A stretch of 6,477 nucleotides of DNA, taken from contig JAIXUR010000465.1 in NCBI GenBank assembly GCA_027483425.1, positions 1 through 6,477 of the forward strand. The letters are read 5' to 3'. Position numbers and translations under genes: made by a program. Source of the DNA: Cyanobacteriota bacterium (GTDB taxonomy: Bacteria > Cyanobacteriota > Cyanobacteriia > Phormidesmidales > Phormidesmidaceae). Positions 4,930 through 6,477 of the stretch are shown piece by piece. Every line of letters begins with the position of its first letter. Position 1 is the stretch's first letter. Below the pieces are notes generated by a model. The model ran no database searches and was not told the DNA's origin. It was given only the letters and a program-made list of their open reading frames with translations.

Positions 4930-5385
4930 GTGGCTGCTTACACTCCGTCGGCCCTTAAGGCCGAGCTGAACGAGCGTGGCTGGCGCATGACTCCCCAACG
5001 GGAGACCATGCTCAAGACCTTTCAAAACCTGCCCGAAAGCACCCACCTGAGCGCCGAGGATCTCTGCGATCTGCTCAGCAAGGAAGGGGAGCCGATCAGC
5101 CTATCCACCATCTATCGCAATCTTAAGCTGATGGCGCGCATGGGTATTTTGCGCGAGCTAGAGCTAGCCGAAGGCCAAAAACGCTACGAGATTAACCAGC
5201 CCGCGCCCCATCACCACCACCACCTGATCTGCGTGCGATGCAACAAAACCATCGAGTTTAAAAACGACGCCGTGCTAAAGGCCGGAGCCAAAACCGCCGA
5301 TCGCTCTGGCTACCATATTTTGGATTGCCAGTTGCTGATCCACGGCATTTGCCCGAGCTGCCAGCGCTCGATTGTGCCCATCTAA
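4930..5385 (+). CDS. furA: Ferric uptake regulator, FurA type
   Basis: Encodes 151 residues, the same length as Anabaena FurA as I recall it, and very similar throughout. FurA is a dimeric DNA-binding protein that, with Fe(II), represses iron acquisition genes and affects oxidative stress and photosynthesis genes. The N-terminal winged helix includes LKAELNERGWRMTPQRETML (9-28) and the recognition region ISLSTIYRNLKLMARMGILR (56-75). The C-terminal dimerisation domain holds the five-His run (94-98), CVRC (101-104), Cys133 and CPSC (141-144). All five cysteines of Anabaena FurA are present in the same numbering, including the Cys141-Pro pair linked there to haem binding; there is one extra cysteine at 46. 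The GTG start at 4930 is supported by GGGAGGA upstream. Likely autoregulated through the boxes at 4832-4905. The gene converges with the next gene. Confidence 0.96.
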   Translation: MAAYTPSALKAELNERGWRMTPQRETMLKTFQNLPESTHLSAEDLCDLLSKEGEPISLSTIYRNLKLMARMGILRELELAEGQKRYEINQPAPHHHHHLICVRCNKTIEFKNDAVLKAGAKTADRSGYHILDCQLLIHGICPSCQRSIVPI

Positions 5386-5392
5386 CGATAGG

Positions 5393-5418
5393 TTAGGGTT
5401 GACAGCCGTCAACCCTAA
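5393..5418. terminator. Convergent-gene palindrome (11-bp stem)
   Basis: TTAGGGTTGAC (5393-5403) is the exact reverse complement of GTCAACCCTAA (5408-5418), with loop AGCC. It lies between the furA stop (5385) and the end of the leftward gene (5428), so it is placed to end both transcripts. Neither side has a proper T tract, so it may work as a bidirectional 3'-end structure and not as a canonical intrinsic terminator. Confidence 0.65.
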
Positions 5419-5427
5419 TTCCCCCCT

Positions 5428-5883
5428 CTACAGCACCTCGTGGGTGTACTTGTGCTGCTTCACGTTGTCATTTTTTGAAATTTTGCGCTGGCTGTTGAGC
5501 ACCCGCTTTTTCTCAACGGAGTAGTTGAGGTCGCGGCGGTGGGTCCCCACGGGCACCAGGGTCGCGGCGGCGGGGCGAGACTGGTAGGTGCGTGCAGCGG
5601 CCTCTAACCGCTCTTCAAAGTCGGCACAGGGCTGGGCCGTTGCTGTCACCAGATCGGGCAGATCGAGGGCGAGGGCTTGGGCCAGGGTGGTGCCGCAGAG
5701 GGCGCTGTAGGAGGTAGGCACCCCCTGAAGCACCGACTCTAGATAGGCAGAAGGAATGGGCTCAAGCACTTGCAGCTCGAGGGTGTCTCCCTCTTGGCGC
5801 AGGAAGCAGGTGGCCAGCCCCACCACCACATAGCTATCGGCGGGCAGGGTATGGGCGGGGGGGTGGGATGTGGTTTGAACCAT
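5428..5883 (-). CDS. Conserved-looking hypothetical protein, unknown function
   Basis: Encodes 151 residues from the ATG at 5883 (MVQTTSHPP); an in-frame TTG four codons upstream (5895) is less likely, since GGTAAAG just ahead of the ATG is the only weak ribosome-binding-like sequence. No domain is recognised with confidence. Residues about 16-45 (DSYVVVGLATCFLRQEGD, then LELQVLEPIPSAYLES) look like a folded beta-rich core. The middle is Ala/Leu-rich with helix-forming character. The tail from about residue 117 is strongly basic and polar (HRRDLNYSVEKKRVLN, then DNVKQHKYTHEVL), reminiscent of nucleic-acid or ribosome-contacting tails. No signal peptide or membrane segment is seen. It is transcribed leftward, convergent with furA. 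Codon use resembles its neighbours, and coding is supported by the long coherent frame. I suspect it is a cyanobacteria-restricted family, but that is memory-based impression only. Confidence 0.75.
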   Translation of the reverse strand: MVQTTSHPPAHTLPADSYVVVGLATCFLRQEGDTLELQVLEPIPSAYLESVLQGVPTSYSALCGTTLAQALALDLPDLVTATAQPCADFEERLEAAARTYQSRPAAATLVPVGTHRRDLNYSVEKKRVLNSQRKISKNDNVKQHKYTHEVL

Positions 5884-5949
5884 GGACTTTACCAACGTTA
5901 GACTACAGTGTTGCGATCGCGGACTACTGCGCCCGCCCTACGGTTTCGC

Positions 5950-5955
5950 ATTCTA
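5950..5955 (-). promoter_or_regulatory. Possible -10 of the leftward unknown gene
   Basis: Read on the minus strand, 5955-5950 is TAGAAT, five of six to the -10 consensus, 66 bp upstream of the ATG at 5883. The matching -35 position (CCGACC) is poor. HIP1 octamers flank it at 5913-5920 and 5981-5988. Confidence 0.25.
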
Positions 5956-6003
5956 GCGTGGCTCCTGGGGCTGGTCGGGGGCGATCGCCGATTTCCACAC
6001 GAA

Positions 6004-6045
6004 GGTTAATTATCTAGGGTTAATCATGGCCCAGTCGCAGACTGG
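6004..6045. other. Intergenic direct repeat and small hairpin before the Uma2 gene
   Basis: The 223 bp between the two gene starts (5884-6106) hold GGTTAAT twice (6004-6010 and 6018-6024, 14-bp period) and a hairpin CCAGTC-GCA-GACTGG (6031-6045). TATCAT at 6054-6059 could be a -10 for the Uma2 gene but has no good -35. Function is unknown; the direct repeat could be a regulator site. Confidence 0.35.
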
Positions 6046-6106
6046 CGGCACCCTATCATGGAGAAGAGCACCGTTATGTTGACTAGCTATCTCACTGGAT
6101 TCTGCG

Positions 6107-6477
6107 ATGACGGCTTATACCATTAAGCTCCAGCCTGCCCTGACTATGAGCGATGCACAGTTTTACCAACTGTGCATCACCAACCCTGACCTGAAGTTTG
6201 AGCGCAATGCCCAGGGAGATCTGCTGATTATGTCGCCAACGGGTGGAGAAACCGGCCAACGCAATGTGGAACTGGCGACGGAGTTTGTGCTGTGGAATCG
6301 CCGCCATCGACGTGGGGTCGTCTTCGACTCATCTACGGGCTTTAAGCTGCCTGGAGGGGGTGAGCGTTCTCCCGATGTGGCCTGGGTCGAGCAGTCTCGT
6401 TGGGATGCCCTGACGCCTGAGCAGCGGCAGGCGTTTCCGCCCATTGCCCCTGATTTTGTGCTGGAGTTGCTGTCGCC
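6107..6477 (+). CDS. Uma2 family endonuclease, 3'-truncated by window edge
   Basis: The first 123 codons are present; the frame is open to the edge. Uma2 (DUF820) proteins have a PD-(D/E)XK restriction-endonuclease-like fold, are found in large paralogous sets in cyanobacteria, and mostly have no proven role. Visible family features are LTMSDAQFYQLC, then ERNAQGDLLIMSPTGGETG (32-50), SPDVAWV with Asp90 (88-94), RWDALTPEQRQAFPPIAPD and FVLELLS with Glu120 (117-123). Asp90 and Glu120 are the expected metal-binding acidic residues; the downstream conserved Lys and the C-terminal half lie outside the window. The ATG at 6107 is chosen because the frame has a stop at 6080-6082 and no earlier ATG; the ribosome binding site is weak. 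Nothing nearby suggests a toxin-antitoxin partner. Confidence 0.88.
   Translation, partial: MTAYTIKLQPALTMSDAQFYQLCITNPDLKFERNAQGDLLIMSPTGGETGQRNVELATEFVLWNRRHRRGVVFDSSTGFKLPGGGERSPDVAWVEQSRWDALTPEQRQAFPPIAPDFVLELLS

Noticed and set aside
6004..6024. Pho box-like direct repeat
   Set aside because: The repeat period is 14 bp, not the 11 bp expected for cyanobacterial Pho boxes, and there are only two copies.
6076..6126. Short upstream open frame from ATG 6076 (16 codons) overlapping the Uma2 start
   Set aside because: Very short, no ribosome binding site and no recognisable peptide; overlap is likely chance.

Overview
The window looks like chromosomal DNA of a moderately GC-rich cyanobacterium. 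Thirteen perfect HIP1 octamers (GCGATCGC) occur in about 6.5 kb, for example at 383, 447, 1982, 3034, 3523, 4251, 4305, 4689, 5913 and 5981. The gene set is also cyanobacterial: a DUF2993 protein, a DUF4912 protein, a ComB-like phosphatase, RsmE, a FurA-type iron regulator and a Uma2-family nuclease. A filamentous Leptolyngbya/Nodosilinea-like host is a guess from base composition and repeat style, not a demonstrated assignment.

Layout. Positions 1-163 are non-coding, with short direct repeats and a GC-rich palindrome of a kind common between cyanobacterial genes. A DUF2993 gene runs leftward (946-164). About 530 bp of divergent intergenic DNA follows (947-1473). It holds a perfect 40-bp palindrome, three direct copies plus one inverted copy of the nonamer TTGATCCCC, and two further hairpins, all upstream of the rightward DUF4912 gene (1474-2796). 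That gene carries an internal TMSG repeat tract and ends at a textbook Rho-independent terminator. A comB-like gene (2974-3705) follows and ends in a 15-bp perfect hairpin. A 280-bp non-coding, structure-rich stretch comes next and closes with a second terminator (3958-3991); it is a candidate small-RNA locus or unusual leader. Then come rsmE (4026-4805) and furA (4930-5385), the latter behind an operator-like inverted repeat. furA converges with a leftward gene of unknown function (5883-5428) across an 11-bp-stem palindrome. A Uma2-family gene starts at 6107 and runs off the right edge.

Functional links. These are mostly single-gene transcription units: terminators or hairpins separate nearly every pair, so there is no convincing operon. 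rsmE is a housekeeping rRNA methyltransferase. furA is a global iron regulator that probably represses itself through the boxes in front of it. DUF2993 and DUF4912 have no established function. No defence island, prophage, transposase or CRISPR array is visible. The least explained material is non-coding: the palindrome and nonamer array at 1167-1324, and the structured stretch at 3746-3991.
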